From positions 2,323,750 through 2,387,749 of the forward strand of contig NZ_LMET01000001.1 in assembly GCF_001426485.1 (NCBI RefSeq): a stretch of DNA of 64,000 bases, in the 5' to 3' direction. The notes beneath the pieces are model-generated. The model was not told the origin of the DNA and searched no databases. It saw nothing but the letters and a program-made list of their open reading frames with translations. Shown here in pieces: positions 54,261-63,998 of the stretch (its first letter is position 1; each line of letters starts with the position of its first letter). The stretch comes from Aeromicrobium sp. Root472D3. Lineage in GTDB: Bacteria; Actinomycetota; Actinomycetes; Propionibacteriales; Nocardioidaceae. Position numbers and translations under genes: made by a program.

Positions 54261-56669
54261 ATGCAGTCATCTGGATCCATCCGCGTCCGCGGCGCCCGTG
54301 AGCACAACCTGCAGGACGTCGACGTCGACCTGCCCCGCGACTGCTTCGTCGTGTTCACCGGCGTCTCGGGGTCGGGCAAGTCGTCGCTGGCGTTCGGCAC
54401 GGTGTTCGCCGAGTCGCAGAAGCGCTACTTCGAGTCGGTTGCCCCCTACGCGCGCCGCCTGCTGTCACAGGTCGGTGCGCCCGACGTCGACCTGATCGAC
54501 GGCATGCCGCCCGCCGTCGCGTTGCAGCAGGCGCGCGGCGCCAGCAGCAGCCGGTCGTCGCTCGGCACCCTGAGCTCGCTGTCGGACGTCCTGCGCCTGC
54601 TGTACAGCCGCGCCGGCACCTACCCCGACGGGGCCGAGCACCTGCCGGCGTCGGCGTTCTCGCCCAACACGGCGGTCGGCGCGTGCCCGGCCTGCGCCGG
54701 CACGGGGGTGTCGCGCAGCACGACCGAGGCGCTGCTCGTCCCCGACCCCACCCTGTCGATCGACGAGGGCGCGATCGGGGTGTGGGCCAACCGCGCCTGG
54801 GTCGGCCTCAACGTGCGCCGCATGGTGACCAAGCTCGGCATCGACATCCACGTCCCGTGGCACACGCTGCCGCAGGAGGACCGCGACTGGCTGCTGTTCA
54901 CCGACGAGGAGCCCCGCATGCTGCTGCAGGGCAACAAGCAGGGCGAGGCGAGCCAGTACCACGGCCACTGGTCGTCGGCCGAGAAGTTCCTGATGCGCAA
55001 CCTCGCCAAGACGCAGTCGGACACCCAGCGCGAGAAGCTCGAGGCGTTCCGCGCCGAGGGCCCGTGCCCCACGTGCCACGGCAAGCGGCTGCGGCCGGCG
55101 GCCCTCGCCGTGACGTTCGCCGGCGTCGACATCGCCGAGCTGGCCGCGATGCCCCTGTCGTCGGTCTGCGCCCTGCTCGACGAGGGACTCGCGCAGCAGG
55201 CGCTCGGCACCGACCGCCACGGCGCGGCGGCCTCGTCGGCTGCGCGCTCGCTCGTCAAGGACTTCGGCGAGCGCGTCGAGGCGATCATCGCCCTGGGCCT
55301 CGGGTACCTGTCGATGGACCGCTCGAGCACGGCCCTCTCCCCCGGCGAGCTGCAGCGCGTGCGCCTCGCGGGCCAGCTGCGGTCGGGGCTGTTCGGCGTC
55401 CTGTACGTGCTCGACGAGCCGTCGGCCGGACTGCACCCCGCCGACTCCGAGGCCCTCTACGACGCGCTGCGGCAGCTCGTGGCGGCCGGCAACTCGCTGT
55501 TCGTCGTCGAGCACGACCTGTCGATCGCCCGGGCGGCCGACTGGGTCGTCGACGTCGGCCCGAGCGCGGGCGTGCTGGGGGGGCACGTCGTCTACAGCGG
55601 ACCGCCCGAGGGCCTGGCCGACGTCGAGGACTCCGCGACGGCCGAGTTCATGTTCGACCGGACGCCCCGGCCCGAGCTGGCGGCGCGCGAGCCCGCGAGC
55701 TGGACGACCATGGAGCACCTGAGCCGCCACAACGTCGACGACGTCGACATCCGGCTGCCGATGGGCGTCATGACCGCCATCACGGGCGTCTCGGGCTCCG
55801 GCAAGTCGTCGCTGCTGACGGCCGTCACCGAGCGCCTGGACGACGGCGAACGGCGCATCACGGTGATCGACCAGCGTCCCATCGGCCGCTCGCCCCGATC
55901 GAACCTCGCGACCTACACGGGCCTGTTCGACACCGTGCGGCGGCTGTTCGCCGCGACGCCCGAGGCGAAGGAGCGCGGCTGGACCGCCGGGCGCTTCTCG
56001 TTCAACGTCGCCGAGGGGCGCTGCCCCACGTGCGACGGAGAGGGCTTCATCGCGATCGAGCTGGTGTTCCTGCCGACGAGCTATTCGTCGTGCCCGACGT
56101 GCCACGGCTCGCGCTACAACCCCGAGACCCTCGAGGTCACGTACAACGGGCGCGACATCGGCCAGGTGCTCGCGATGACCGCCGTCGAGGCCGTCGAGTT
56201 CTTCGCCGACGTGCCCGCCGTGCTGCGGTCGTTGACGACGTTGCTCGACGTCGGCCTGGGCTACCTGACCTTGGGGCAGCCGGCCACCGAGCTGTCAGGC
56301 GGCGAGGCCCAGCGCATCAAGCTCGCGACCGAGCTGCAGCGGCCCAGCCGCGACAACAGCGTCGTGGTGCTCGACGAGCCCACGGGCGGCCTGCACCCCG
56401 TCAACGTCCGCGACCTCGTGCGCGTGCTCGGGCGCCTGGTCGACGCCGGCGACACCGTCATCGCGGTCGAGCACGACATGCAGGTCATCGCGGCGGCCGA
56501 CTGGGTCGTCGAGATGGGACCGGGCGGTGGCGACAAGGGCGGCACGGTCGTCGCGACCGCGACCCCGAAGGACCTGCTCGACGACCCCGCCAGCGTCACG
56601 GCGCCCTACCTCAGGCGGGCGATCGAGTCGTCGTCGCAGGAGTCCCAGAAGCCGCCGACGACGTCCTGA
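54261..56669 (+). CDS. UvrA-like ABC ATPase (UvrA2/drug-resistance type)
   Basis: An 802-residue tandem ABC protein of the UvrA family. Both Walker A loops are GVSGSGKSS; signature regions are TALSPGELQRVRLAGQL and ATELSGGEAQRIKLATEL; Walker B YVLDEPSAGLHP and VVLDEPTGGLHP. Zinc-type CxxC pairs appear as CPACAGTG, CPTCHGKR, CPTCDGEG and CPTCHGSR. It is about 150 residues shorter than housekeeping UvrA and appears to lack the UvrB-binding domain, as in UvrA2/DrrC-type proteins that confer tolerance to DNA-binding drugs. Cotranscription with a MarR regulator supports a drug-response role. The last 64 bases overlap phhA on the opposite strand. Confidence 0.88.
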   Translation: MQSSGSIRVRGAREHNLQDVDVDLPRDCFVVFTGVSGSGKSSLAFGTVFAESQKRYFESVAPYARRLLSQVGAPDVDLIDGMPPAVALQQARGASSSRSSLGTLSSLSDVLRLLYSRAGTYPDGAEHLPASAFSPNTAVGACPACAGTGVSRSTTEALLVPDPTLSIDEGAIGVWANRAWVGLNVRRMVTKLGIDIHVPWHTLPQEDRDWLLFTDEEPRMLLQGNKQGEASQYHGHWSSAEKFLMRNLAKTQSDTQREKLEAFRAEGPCPTCHGKRLRPAALAVTFAGVDIAELAAMPLSSVCALLDEGLAQQALGTDRHGAAASSAARSLVKDFGERVEAIIALGLGYLSMDRSSTALSPGELQRVRLAGQLRSGLFGVLYVLDEPSAGLHPADSEALYDALRQLVAAGNSLFVVEHDLSIARAADWVVDVGPSAGVLGGHVVYSGPPEGLADVEDSATAEFMFDRTPRPELAAREPASWTTMEHLSRHNVDDVDIRLPMGVMTAITGVSGSGKSSLLTAVTERLDDGERRITVIDQRPIGRSPRSNLATYTGLFDTVRRLFAATPEAKERGWTAGRFSFNVAEGRCPTCDGEGFIAIELVFLPTSYSSCPTCHGSRYNPETLEVTYNGRDIGQVLAMTAVEAVEFFADVPAVLRSLTTLLDVGLGYLTLGQPATELSGGEAQRIKLATELQRPSRDNSVVVLDEPTGGLHPVNVRDLVRVLGRLVDAGDTVIAVEHDMQVIAAADWVVEMGPGGGDKGGTVVATATPKDLLDDPASVTAPYLRRAIESSSQESQKPPTTS

Positions 56670-57481
56670 ACCTCGGCGAACGAGCGGGCCGCGAACAGCA
56701 CCTCCTGGTAGTGGGTGATGTCGTAGTCCTGCGTGCCCATCGCGGCGACGTCGAGCGGCAGGATCGTCATGGAGCGGAACTCCTCGATCTCGCCGGGGCT
56801 CGACAGGATGCCCGCACCGAACGCCTTCAGCCCGTCCGCCTCGTGCACGACGCCGAACTCGAGGGTGAACCAGAAGACCCGGCTGACGAACTCGAGCGCC
56901 TCGGCGCTCTCGACCCGTCGTGACGCCGCGCCGGCCGCCTCGTACAGCTCGGTGAAGCGCGGGTCGGCGAGCGTGTTGCCGTGGCCGACGACCTCGTGCA
57001 GCACGTCGGGCTCCGGCGTGTAGAGCGGCACCGAGTGGTGGCGCACGTACTGCGTCGCCCAGAACGAGTGGTCGGCCAGGGCCCCGTAGAACTCGCGCAG
57101 CGGCACGAGCCCCGCCGCGGGCCGGTAGCGGAACCCCGTGAGCGGCTCGATGCCGTCCGAGAGCTCCTCGAGCTGCGGCACCCGGTCGGTCGGCAGCCCC
57201 AGCGCCTCCTTGCCGTCGAGGAACTCGCGGCACGCGTACGTCTCGTGCTTGTCGCGCAGGTCGTCGCACACGACGCGCCACACCTCGTGCTCGTCGTCGG
57301 TGTAGTCGACGACGGGGGCCGGCTCCCCCGGCGTCCACCGGTCGGCGGTCGTCGCGATGACGTCCCGGCGCCGGCGGTACACGGGGTCGTCCATCCCGGG
57401 GTGCCCCTCGCCGAGCTGGACCGTCAGGCTGCCGTCGCCCGCGTCGACGACGGGGGCGAAGTACTGGCCTTCTTCGAACAT
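56606..57481 (-). CDS. phhA: Phenylalanine 4-monooxygenase
   Basis: A 291-residue pterin-dependent aromatic amino acid hydroxylase. The iron facial triad is visible: two His in HEVVGHGNTL and Glu in FWFTLEFGV; further core residues include PLTGFRYRP and SFWATQYVRHHSVPLYTPEPD. It converts phenylalanine to tyrosine using tetrahydrobiopterin-like cofactor and O2. It is the last gene of the hpd-hmgA-fahA-phhA operon, nine bases after fahA, with AGGAG before the ATG. No pterin dehydratase gene lies nearby. Confidence 0.93.
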   Translation of the reverse strand: MFEEGQYFAPVVDAGDGSLTVQLGEGHPGMDDPVYRRRRDVIATTADRWTPGEPAPVVDYTDDEHEVWRVVCDDLRDKHETYACREFLDGKEALGLPTDRVPQLEELSDGIEPLTGFRYRPAAGLVPLREFYGALADHSFWATQYVRHHSVPLYTPEPDVLHEVVGHGNTLADPRFTELYEAAGAASRRVESAEALEFVSRVFWFTLEFGVVHEADGLKAFGAGILSSPGEIEEFRSMTILPLDVAAMGTQDYDITHYQEVLFAARSFAEVQDVVGGFWDSCDDDSIARLR

Positions 57482-57490
57482 GCGCGCTCC

Positions 57491-58618
57491 TCAGGGGATG
57501 ATGGTGCCGGTGACCTCGCCGACCTGCAGCTCGCGACCGTCCGCGAGGCGGGCGACCGCCGAGATCGTGACGGTGTCGCCGTCCGCGAGGTACGTCGAGT
57601 CGTGGTGCAGCTCGAGCAGCGAGCCCCACTGGTCGTGGGCGGGACCGCTGACGGTGCCCGACGCGAACAGGTCGCCCGTGCGCAGCGACGCGCCGTTGAC
57701 CGTCAGGTGGGCCAGCATCTGCGCGGGCGTCCAGTACGTCGACGCGAACGGCGGCCGCGACACGACCGTGCCGTCGATGCTGACCGACAGCTCGAGGTCG
57801 AGCGTCCACGCGTCGTCGGCGCGCAGGTAGTCGGCCGGCACCGGCACCTGCTCGGGTGGGGCGGTGCGGGCGTCGTCGAGCGCCGCCAGCGGCACGATCC
57901 ACGGCGACACCGACGTCGCGAACGACTTGCCGAGGAACGGGCCGAGGGGCACGTACTCGAAGGCCTGGACGTCGCGGGCCGACCAGTCGTTGACCACGCA
58001 GATGCCGAACACGTGCCGCTCGACGTCGTCGACCATGACCGGTCCGCCGTGTCGCGACGGCGCGCCGACCACGAAGCCGATCTCGGCCTCGAGATCGAGC
58101 TTGGCGGTGGGCCCGAACGTCACGGCGTCGCCGGCCCTGCGCAGGCCCGCCGGACGCCGCACGGGCGTGCCCGACACCACGACCGTCCCGGCCCGCCCGT
58201 GGTAGCCGATCGGCAGGTGCTTCCACGCCGGCGACAGCGCCTCCCCGCCGGGACGGAGGATGCGCCCGACGTTGGTGGCGTGGTGCTCGGACGCGTAGAA
58301 GTCGACGAAGTCGGCGACCGAGAACGGCAGCACCAGCTCGACGTCGACGGCAGGGACGAGGAACCGTCCGGCCGCGGGTACGTCGACGAAGCCGAGCAGT
58401 GCCGACCGCACCTCCGCCCAGGCGGCGGAGCCCGCGCCCAGCAGCGGGTCGAGCGTGCCGTCGGCGAACAGCGACGCCCGCTCGGGCACCGCGTGGGCCG
58501 CCGCGGCCGTCAGGTCGAGGACGTCCGTGCCGACGCCGACGCCGACGCGCGGGCGCTTCTCGCCCGGACCCACGAACGAGCAGTACGGCAGCGTCGTGCG
58601 ACCGAAGTCGGTGCTCAC
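57491..58618 (-). CDS. fahA: Fumarylacetoacetase
   Basis: A 375-residue FAH-family hydrolase. It has an N-terminal SH3-like part and a catalytic C-terminal part with VDFYASEHHATNVGRI (catalytic His and metal Glu), KLDLEAEIGFVVG, FGICVVNDWSARDVQAFEYVPLG (Asp and Lys region) and DLFASGTVSGP. It splits fumarylacetoacetate to fumarate and acetoacetate, the last step of tyrosine breakdown. The GTG at 58618 overlaps the hmgA stop (GTGA). Confidence 0.93.
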   Translation of the reverse strand: MSTDFGRTTLPYCSFVGPGEKRPRVGVGVGTDVLDLTAAAAHAVPERASLFADGTLDPLLGAGSAAWAEVRSALLGFVDVPAAGRFLVPAVDVELVLPFSVADFVDFYASEHHATNVGRILRPGGEALSPAWKHLPIGYHGRAGTVVVSGTPVRRPAGLRRAGDAVTFGPTAKLDLEAEIGFVVGAPSRHGGPVMVDDVERHVFGICVVNDWSARDVQAFEYVPLGPFLGKSFATSVSPWIVPLAALDDARTAPPEQVPVPADYLRADDAWTLDLELSVSIDGTVVSRPPFASTYWTPAQMLAHLTVNGASLRTGDLFASGTVSGPAHDQWGSLLELHHDSTYLADGDTVTISAVARLADGRELQVGEVTGTIIP

Positions 58619-59793
58619 CGGTTCCACGACCAGGCGTAGGCGCCGTCGTCGCACGCCGTGCCGGCCTCGCCGAGCTCCAGCGGCCGGAACGTGTCGACCA
58701 TGACGGCCAGCTCGTCGAACGACTCCGCGCCGAGGCTCGCCTCGATCGACGACGGCTGGGGCCCGTGCGAGTGGCCGCCGGGGTGCAGCGACACCGAGCC
58801 CCTGCCGATGCCCGATCCCTTGCGCGCCTCGTAGTCGCCGTCGACGTAGAACATGACCTCGTCGGAGTCGACGTTGGAGTGGTAGTACGGCACCGGCACG
58901 GCGAGCGGGTGGTAGTCGACCTTGCGGGGCACGAAGTTGCAGATCACGAAGTTGCCGCCCTCGAACACCTGGTGCACCGGCGGCGGCTGGTGCACGCGAC
59001 CCGTGATGGGCTCGAAGTCGGCGACGTCGAAGGCGTACGGGTAGAGGCAGCCGTCCCACCCGACGACGTCGAAGGGGTGCTGCGGGACGACGTGCACGGT
59101 GCCCGCGAGCCCGCCCGGGCCGGAGCCGCGGTGCTTGATGAACACCTCGACGTCCGTCTCGTCGCGCACCTCCGGCTCGGTCGGACCGCGCAGGTCGCGC
59201 TCGCAGTACGGGGCGTGCTCGAGCAGCTGACCGTACCGCGACAGGTAGCGCCTGGGCGGCGCGATGTGGCTGTTGGCCTCGATGCAGTAGGCCCGCACCG
59301 GGCCGTCCGGCACCCACCGGTGGGTCGTGGCCCGGGGCACGACCAGGTAGTCGCCGGGCCCGAACCGCAGGTGCCCGAACACCGTCTCGAGCGTGCCGGT
59401 GCCGGACTCGACGAACACGCACTCGTCGCCCGTGGCGTTGCGGTACAGCGGCGACACGGCGGAGGCGACGACGTACGAGATGCGTACGTCGGCGTTCCCC
59501 AGCACCAGCCGCCGGCCGGTGACGACGTCGACCCCGTCACCGGAGGCGAACAGGTCGTGCAGCCTGAGGTGCCGTGCGAGCAACGGTTGGTTGGGGGTCG
59601 TCGACTGGTCGGGCAGCTCCCACGTGCGGGCGTCGACGATCGCCGACGGCACCCCGCGGTGGTACAGCAGCGACGAGTCGGACGAGAAGCCCTCCTCCCC
59701 CATCAGCTCCTCGCGGTACAGGGCGCCGTCGGGGCTGCGGTGCTGGGTGTGACGCTTCGGCGGGATGCTGCCGGCGTGCCGGTAGTGCGCCAC
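58615..59793 (-). CDS. hmgA: Homogentisate 1,2-dioxygenase
   Basis: A 392-residue cupin dioxygenase. The iron site lies in YYHSNVDSDEVMFYVDGDYE and SLHPGGHSHGPQP, and HVVPQHPFDVVGWDGCLYPY is a characteristic core segment. It opens the homogentisate ring to maleylacetoacetate. The start GTG at 59793 lies two bases after the hpd stop; shorter than the animal enzyme (about 445), but of the length usual for actinobacterial members. Confidence 0.93.
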   Translation of the reverse strand: MAHYRHAGSIPPKRHTQHRSPDGALYREELMGEEGFSSDSSLLYHRGVPSAIVDARTWELPDQSTTPNQPLLARHLRLHDLFASGDGVDVVTGRRLVLGNADVRISYVVASAVSPLYRNATGDECVFVESGTGTLETVFGHLRFGPGDYLVVPRATTHRWVPDGPVRAYCIEANSHIAPPRRYLSRYGQLLEHAPYCERDLRGPTEPEVRDETDVEVFIKHRGSGPGGLAGTVHVVPQHPFDVVGWDGCLYPYAFDVADFEPITGRVHQPPPVHQVFEGGNFVICNFVPRKVDYHPLAVPVPYYHSNVDSDEVMFYVDGDYEARKGSGIGRGSVSLHPGGHSHGPQPSSIEASLGAESFDELAVMVDTFRPLELGEAGTACDDGAYAWSWNR

Positions 59794-59795
59794 CG

Positions 59796-61111
<1,316 letters not shown>

Positions 61112-61116
61112 ATCTG

Positions 61117-61614
61117 ATGGACCAGCTCGATGTCGCTCTCGTGGAGACCATGACGGCGAACCCGCGCATCGGTGACCTGGAGCTCTCGCGGCTCACGAAG
61201 GTCGCCCGGGCGACCGTGCAGGCCCGTTTGGCCAAGCTCGAGGCGACCGGGGTCGTCACGGGCTACGGTCCGGACGTCGACCTGGTGGCGGCGGGCAACC
61301 CGGTGCTGGCGTTCGTGACGCTCGAGATCGTGCAGGGCGCGCTGGACGCCGTCACGGTGGAGCTCGACTCGTTGCCTAACGTGCTGGAGGCGTACATCAC
61401 GAGCGGCAGCGCCGACGTGGTCTGCAAGATCGCGGCGACCTCGCACGAGGACCTGAAGGACACGCTGCTGCACATCAGCCGATCCGGGTCGGTGGCGCGG
61501 TCGACGAGCGTCATCGTGCTGTCGGAGCTGGTGCCGCCGCGGATCCTGCCGATGCTGCGCAAGGGTGCGTCGGACGGGCCGACGAGGTCTCCCTCGTTCA
61601 GCCGCCCAGCCTGA
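61117..61614 (+). CDS. Lrp/AsnC family transcriptional regulator
   Basis: A 165-residue regulator with an N-terminal winged HTH (DVALVETMTANPRIGDLELSRLTKVARATVQARLAKLEATGVV) and a C-terminal RAM-type effector domain (VTLEIVQGALDAVTVELDSL, YITSGSADVVCKIAAT). It diverges from the tyrosine-breakdown operon and likely controls it in response to an aromatic amino acid. ATG at 61117 has GGAG five bases upstream. Its 3' end overlaps the convergent MerR gene by 17 bases. Confidence 0.88.
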   Translation: MDQLDVALVETMTANPRIGDLELSRLTKVARATVQARLAKLEATGVVTGYGPDVDLVAAGNPVLAFVTLEIVQGALDAVTVELDSLPNVLEAYITSGSADVVCKIAATSHEDLKDTLLHISRSGSVARSTSVIVLSELVPPRILPMLRKGASDGPTRSPSFSRPA

Positions 61615-62392
61615 ACACCGGCCAGCCGATCTCGGTGCGCCAGGCGGACGCGTCGGTCGTGTCGCGGGGCCCGACCAGGTACGTCTCGCGCACGGGGCCG
61701 GACACCGCGAGGGCGTTGGCGACGACCCACGCGCCCAGCTCGCCGTACGTGACGTCGATGTCGTCGTGGTCCCCGACGTGCGTCGCGACCGCCAGCTCGA
61801 CGGTCGGCAGGACGGTCGGGCGCACGCGCCCCGCGGTCGGCGGGTCGGGCGACGGACGGTGGACGAGCACGCGCCCGCGCCCCTGTGCGAACAACGCATC
61901 CTCGTAGAGCCCTCCGGGCGGTCCCGTCCGGTCGCCCACCGCCGCGTCCAGCTCGTCCATCGCCCCGGCGTACCAGGCGATGACGTCGTCGAGGGCGACG
62001 TCGTCCTCGATCGCCGCGACGGTCGTGGCGGGCACGCCCCGCAGGTCGACGTGCAGCGGCGCGATCTCGGGCTCGAGCAGGCGACGCAGCGACGACACCG
62101 CCGCCCGCGTCCGGTCGAGCTCGGCCTCGAGCCGTCCGAGGTGGCCGGCCACCCGTGCGGCGCGCGCCTCCGGGTCCGGCGAGGCGATGATGTGCCGGAC
62201 GTCCGCCAGCGGCACGTCGAGCTGGCGCAGTCGGTGGATGACCTGGGCCGTCGGGATCTGGTCGACGTCGTACGACCGGTACCCCGTCAGGGGGTCGACG
62301 GAGGCGGGGACGAGCAGCTCGGCGTCGTGGTAGCGGCGCAGGGTGCGGACGCTGAGGTGCGTGAAGCGCGAGAACTCGCCGATCGCCATCAT
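61598..62392 (-). CDS. MerR family transcriptional regulator with effector-binding domain
   Basis: A 264-residue regulator. The N-terminal winged HTH reads AIGEFSRFTHLSVRTLRRYHDAELLVPASVDPLTGYRSYD, typical of the MerR family; a coiled coil helix follows (about 75-115), and the C-terminal half resembles a GyrI-like small-molecule-binding domain (GGLYEDALFAQGRGRVLVHRP, TVELAVATHVGDHDDIDVTYGELGAWVV). ATG at 62392 is preferred: an operator-like palindrome and a -10-like AAGACT fit only this start; the frame extends five codons up to a GTG at 62407. Confidence 0.85.
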   Translation of the reverse strand: MMAIGEFSRFTHLSVRTLRRYHDAELLVPASVDPLTGYRSYDVDQIPTAQVIHRLRQLDVPLADVRHIIASPDPEARAARVAGHLGRLEAELDRTRAAVSSLRRLLEPEIAPLHVDLRGVPATTVAAIEDDVALDDVIAWYAGAMDELDAAVGDRTGPPGGLYEDALFAQGRGRVLVHRPSPDPPTAGRVRPTVLPTVELAVATHVGDHDDIDVTYGELGAWVVANALAVSGPVRETYLVGPRDTTDASAWRTEIGWPVFRLGG

Positions 62393-62398
62393 GCGTCC

Positions 62399-62404
62399 AG
62401 TCTT
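62399..62404 (-). promoter_or_regulatory. Possible -10 box of the merR gene
   Basis: Minus-strand AAGACT six bases before the ATG at 62392, next to the operator-like palindrome. Confidence 0.35.
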
Positions 62405-62406
62405 CA

Positions 62407-62425
62407 CCCTCCCCCGGGGAGAGGG
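62407..62425. promoter_or_regulatory. MerR-type operator palindrome
   Basis: CCCTCCCCCGGGGAGAGGG is palindromic at 17 of 19 positions and lies between the divergent merR and SnoaL-like genes, next to the -10-like boxes on each side. MerR proteins bind such palindromes between -35 and -10, so it probably controls both genes. Confidence 0.55.
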
Positions 62426-62427
62426 CC

Positions 62428-62433
62428 CACGCT
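62428..62433 (+). promoter_or_regulatory. Possible -10 box of the SnoaL-like gene
   Basis: CACGCT six bases before the ATG at 62440; first base differs from TANNNT. Confidence 0.3.
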
Positions 62434-62439
62434 GGGGGC

Positions 62440-62784
62440 ATGACCTCCTCCGAGCATTCGATCTCCGTGCCCCACCCGATCCGCACCTTCCTGGACGCCC
62501 ACGGGGCCGACGACGCGCCGGCCGCCATCCGCTGCTTCTCCCCCGATGCCGTGGTGACAGACCAGGGCGAGACGTTCCGCGGCACCGACGCGATCCTGCG
62601 CTTCCTGGGCGACGCCGGCAGCGAGTACACCTACACGTCCGAGGAGACGGGCACCGATCGCCCGGACCACGAGCACTGGGTCGTCGCGATCCGCCTGGTG
62701 GGCGACTTCCCCGGCGGCGTCGCCGACGTGCGCTACCGGTTCACCCTCGACGACGACCGGATCACCGAGCTGCACATCGGCTGA
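62440..62784 (+). CDS. Nuclear transport factor 2/SnoaL-like protein
   Basis: A 114-residue alpha+beta barrel protein of the SnoaL/NTF2 type: IRTFLDAHGADDAPAAIRCFSPDAVVTDQGETFRGTDAILRFL, then strands in HEHWVVAIRLVGDFPGGVADVRYRFTLDDDRITELHIG. It may bind or convert a small molecule. Divergent from the MerR gene and likely its target. Function unknown. Confidence 0.85.
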   Translation: MTSSEHSISVPHPIRTFLDAHGADDAPAAIRCFSPDAVVTDQGETFRGTDAILRFLGDAGSEYTYTSEETGTDRPDHEHWVVAIRLVGDFPGGVADVRYRFTLDDDRITELHIG

Positions 62785-62787
62785 CGG

Positions 62788-63213
62788 TCACGACGCCGTG
62801 TAGTGGTTACCGATCGCCGCGCGGATCTCGTCGTGCAGGTACGGCCCGTCGAGCGGGACCGGACGACGGACCGGCTGGGGCGCGATCGCCCCCAGCTGCT
62901 CCGACGACAGCGCGAACACGACGCGCCGCAGACCGACGCGGTCGATCACGCCCGTGCACATCGCGCACGGCTGGCAGCTCGTGAACATCGTGACCTCGGC
63001 CGCCTCGACCGGGGTCAGCTCGCGGGCGGCCCACATCGCGAGCTTGAGCTCGGGGTGCGCCGTCTCGTCACCCGTCGACCGCGCGGTGTTGCGGTCCTCG
63101 GCCAGCACCGAGCCGTCGGGTGCGGCCAGGAGCGACGCGAACGGCGCCTCGCCGTCGCGGCGCGCGCCGGCGGCCAGGTCGATGACGCGGCGCAGGAGGG
63201 TCTCGTCGTCCAT
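62788..63213 (-). CDS. Cytidine/nucleoside deaminase family protein
   Basis: A 141-residue zinc deaminase. The zinc site is HPELKLAMWAARE (His and Glu) and CQPCAMCTGVIDRVG with two cysteines (PCxxC). The usual HAE is HPE here. It is most like the guanine/tRNA-adenosine deaminase group; which base it acts on is unclear. ATG at 63213 has TAGGGT six bases upstream. It ends three bases after the SnoaL-like gene, convergent. Confidence 0.87.
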   Translation of the reverse strand: MDDETLLRRVIDLAAGARRDGEAPFASLLAAPDGSVLAEDRNTARSTGDETAHPELKLAMWAARELTPVEAAEVTMFTSCQPCAMCTGVIDRVGLRRVVFALSSEQLGAIAPQPVRRPVPLDGPYLHDEIRAAIGNHYTAS

Positions 63214-63219
63214 GCCCCC

Positions 63220-63225
63220 ACCCTA
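63220..63225 (-). promoter_or_regulatory. -10-like box of the deaminase gene
   Basis: Minus-strand TAGGGT six bases before the ATG at 63213. Confidence 0.45.
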
Positions 63226-63230
63226 GGGGC

Positions 63231-63998
63231 TCAGCAGAGGTGGACGACGACACCGAGGTCGCGGAACATCGCCACCAGGTCGTCCGGTGCGTCCTTCGTG
63301 GTGACGAGGTGCGTCAGGTCCTCGGGGCCGGCGAACCGGAACGTCGACGAGCGACTCAGCTTCTCGGCGCCCGCGACCAGGACCGTCCGGCTCGACGCCG
63401 CGATGACCGCCCGCTTGAGCGCGGCGTCCTCGAACGTCGTCGACGTCAGCCCGTGCGTCGACGAGGCCGAGCACGCACCGATCACCGCGACGTCGGCCCG
63501 CACGTCGCGGACGGCCTCGAGGCCCGCGACCGTCATGGCGAGGTTGTCGGTCTCGACCGGGCCGCCCGGCACCGTGACGTAGGCGCCGGGTCGTGACGCG
63601 AGGGCGGCCGCGGCGTGCAACGACAGGGCGAGCGCGGTGACCGGACGTCCCGCCAGGCACCGGGCGACCTCGAGGCACGTCGTGCCGTTGTCGACGATGA
63701 CCGACTCGTGGTCGGCGACGAGGCCGGCGGCGACCTCGGCCAGCGCGAGCTTGGCGTCGAGGTCGCTGTCGAGGCGGGACGAGAACGGCAGGGGGCTGCC
63801 GCGCTTGAAGGCCTGGCGCGCCCCGCCGTGCGTCCGGCTCAGCGCGCCGTGCGACGCGAGCTCGGCGAGGTCGCGGCGGATCGTGACGGCCGAGGCGCCC
63901 GTCAGCTCGACGAGATCGGCCACCAGCACCTCACGGCGACCGCTGATCGCGTGGATGATCGCCTTGTGTCGAAGTGATCGCTGCACGTGATCATCCAA
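63231..63998 (-). CDS. DeoR/GlpR family sugar regulator (start near window edge)
   Basis: A DeoR-type regulator of about 255 residues, or a few fewer. The HTH reads KAIIHAISGRREVLVADLVELTGASAVTIRRDLAELASHGALSRTHGG, and the DeoRC sensor has DNGTTCLEVARCLAG, VTVPGGPVETDNLAMTV, FEDAALKRAVIAASSRTVLVAGAEKL. Such regulators respond to sugar phosphates. The frame reaches a TTG at 63998, two bases from the window end, and a GTG at 63986 is also possible; the true start may be outside. It precedes the deaminase gene by 17 bases and may be in the same transcript. Confidence 0.85.
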   Translation of the reverse strand: MDDHVQRSLRHKAIIHAISGRREVLVADLVELTGASAVTIRRDLAELASHGALSRTHGGARQAFKRGSPLPFSSRLDSDLDAKLALAEVAAGLVADHESVIVDNGTTCLEVARCLAGRPVTALALSLHAAAALASRPGAYVTVPGGPVETDNLAMTVAGLEAVRDVRADVAVIGACSASSTHGLTSTTFEDAALKRAVIAASSRTVLVAGAEKLSRSSTFRFAGPEDLTHLVTTKDAPDDLVAMFRDLGVVVHLC

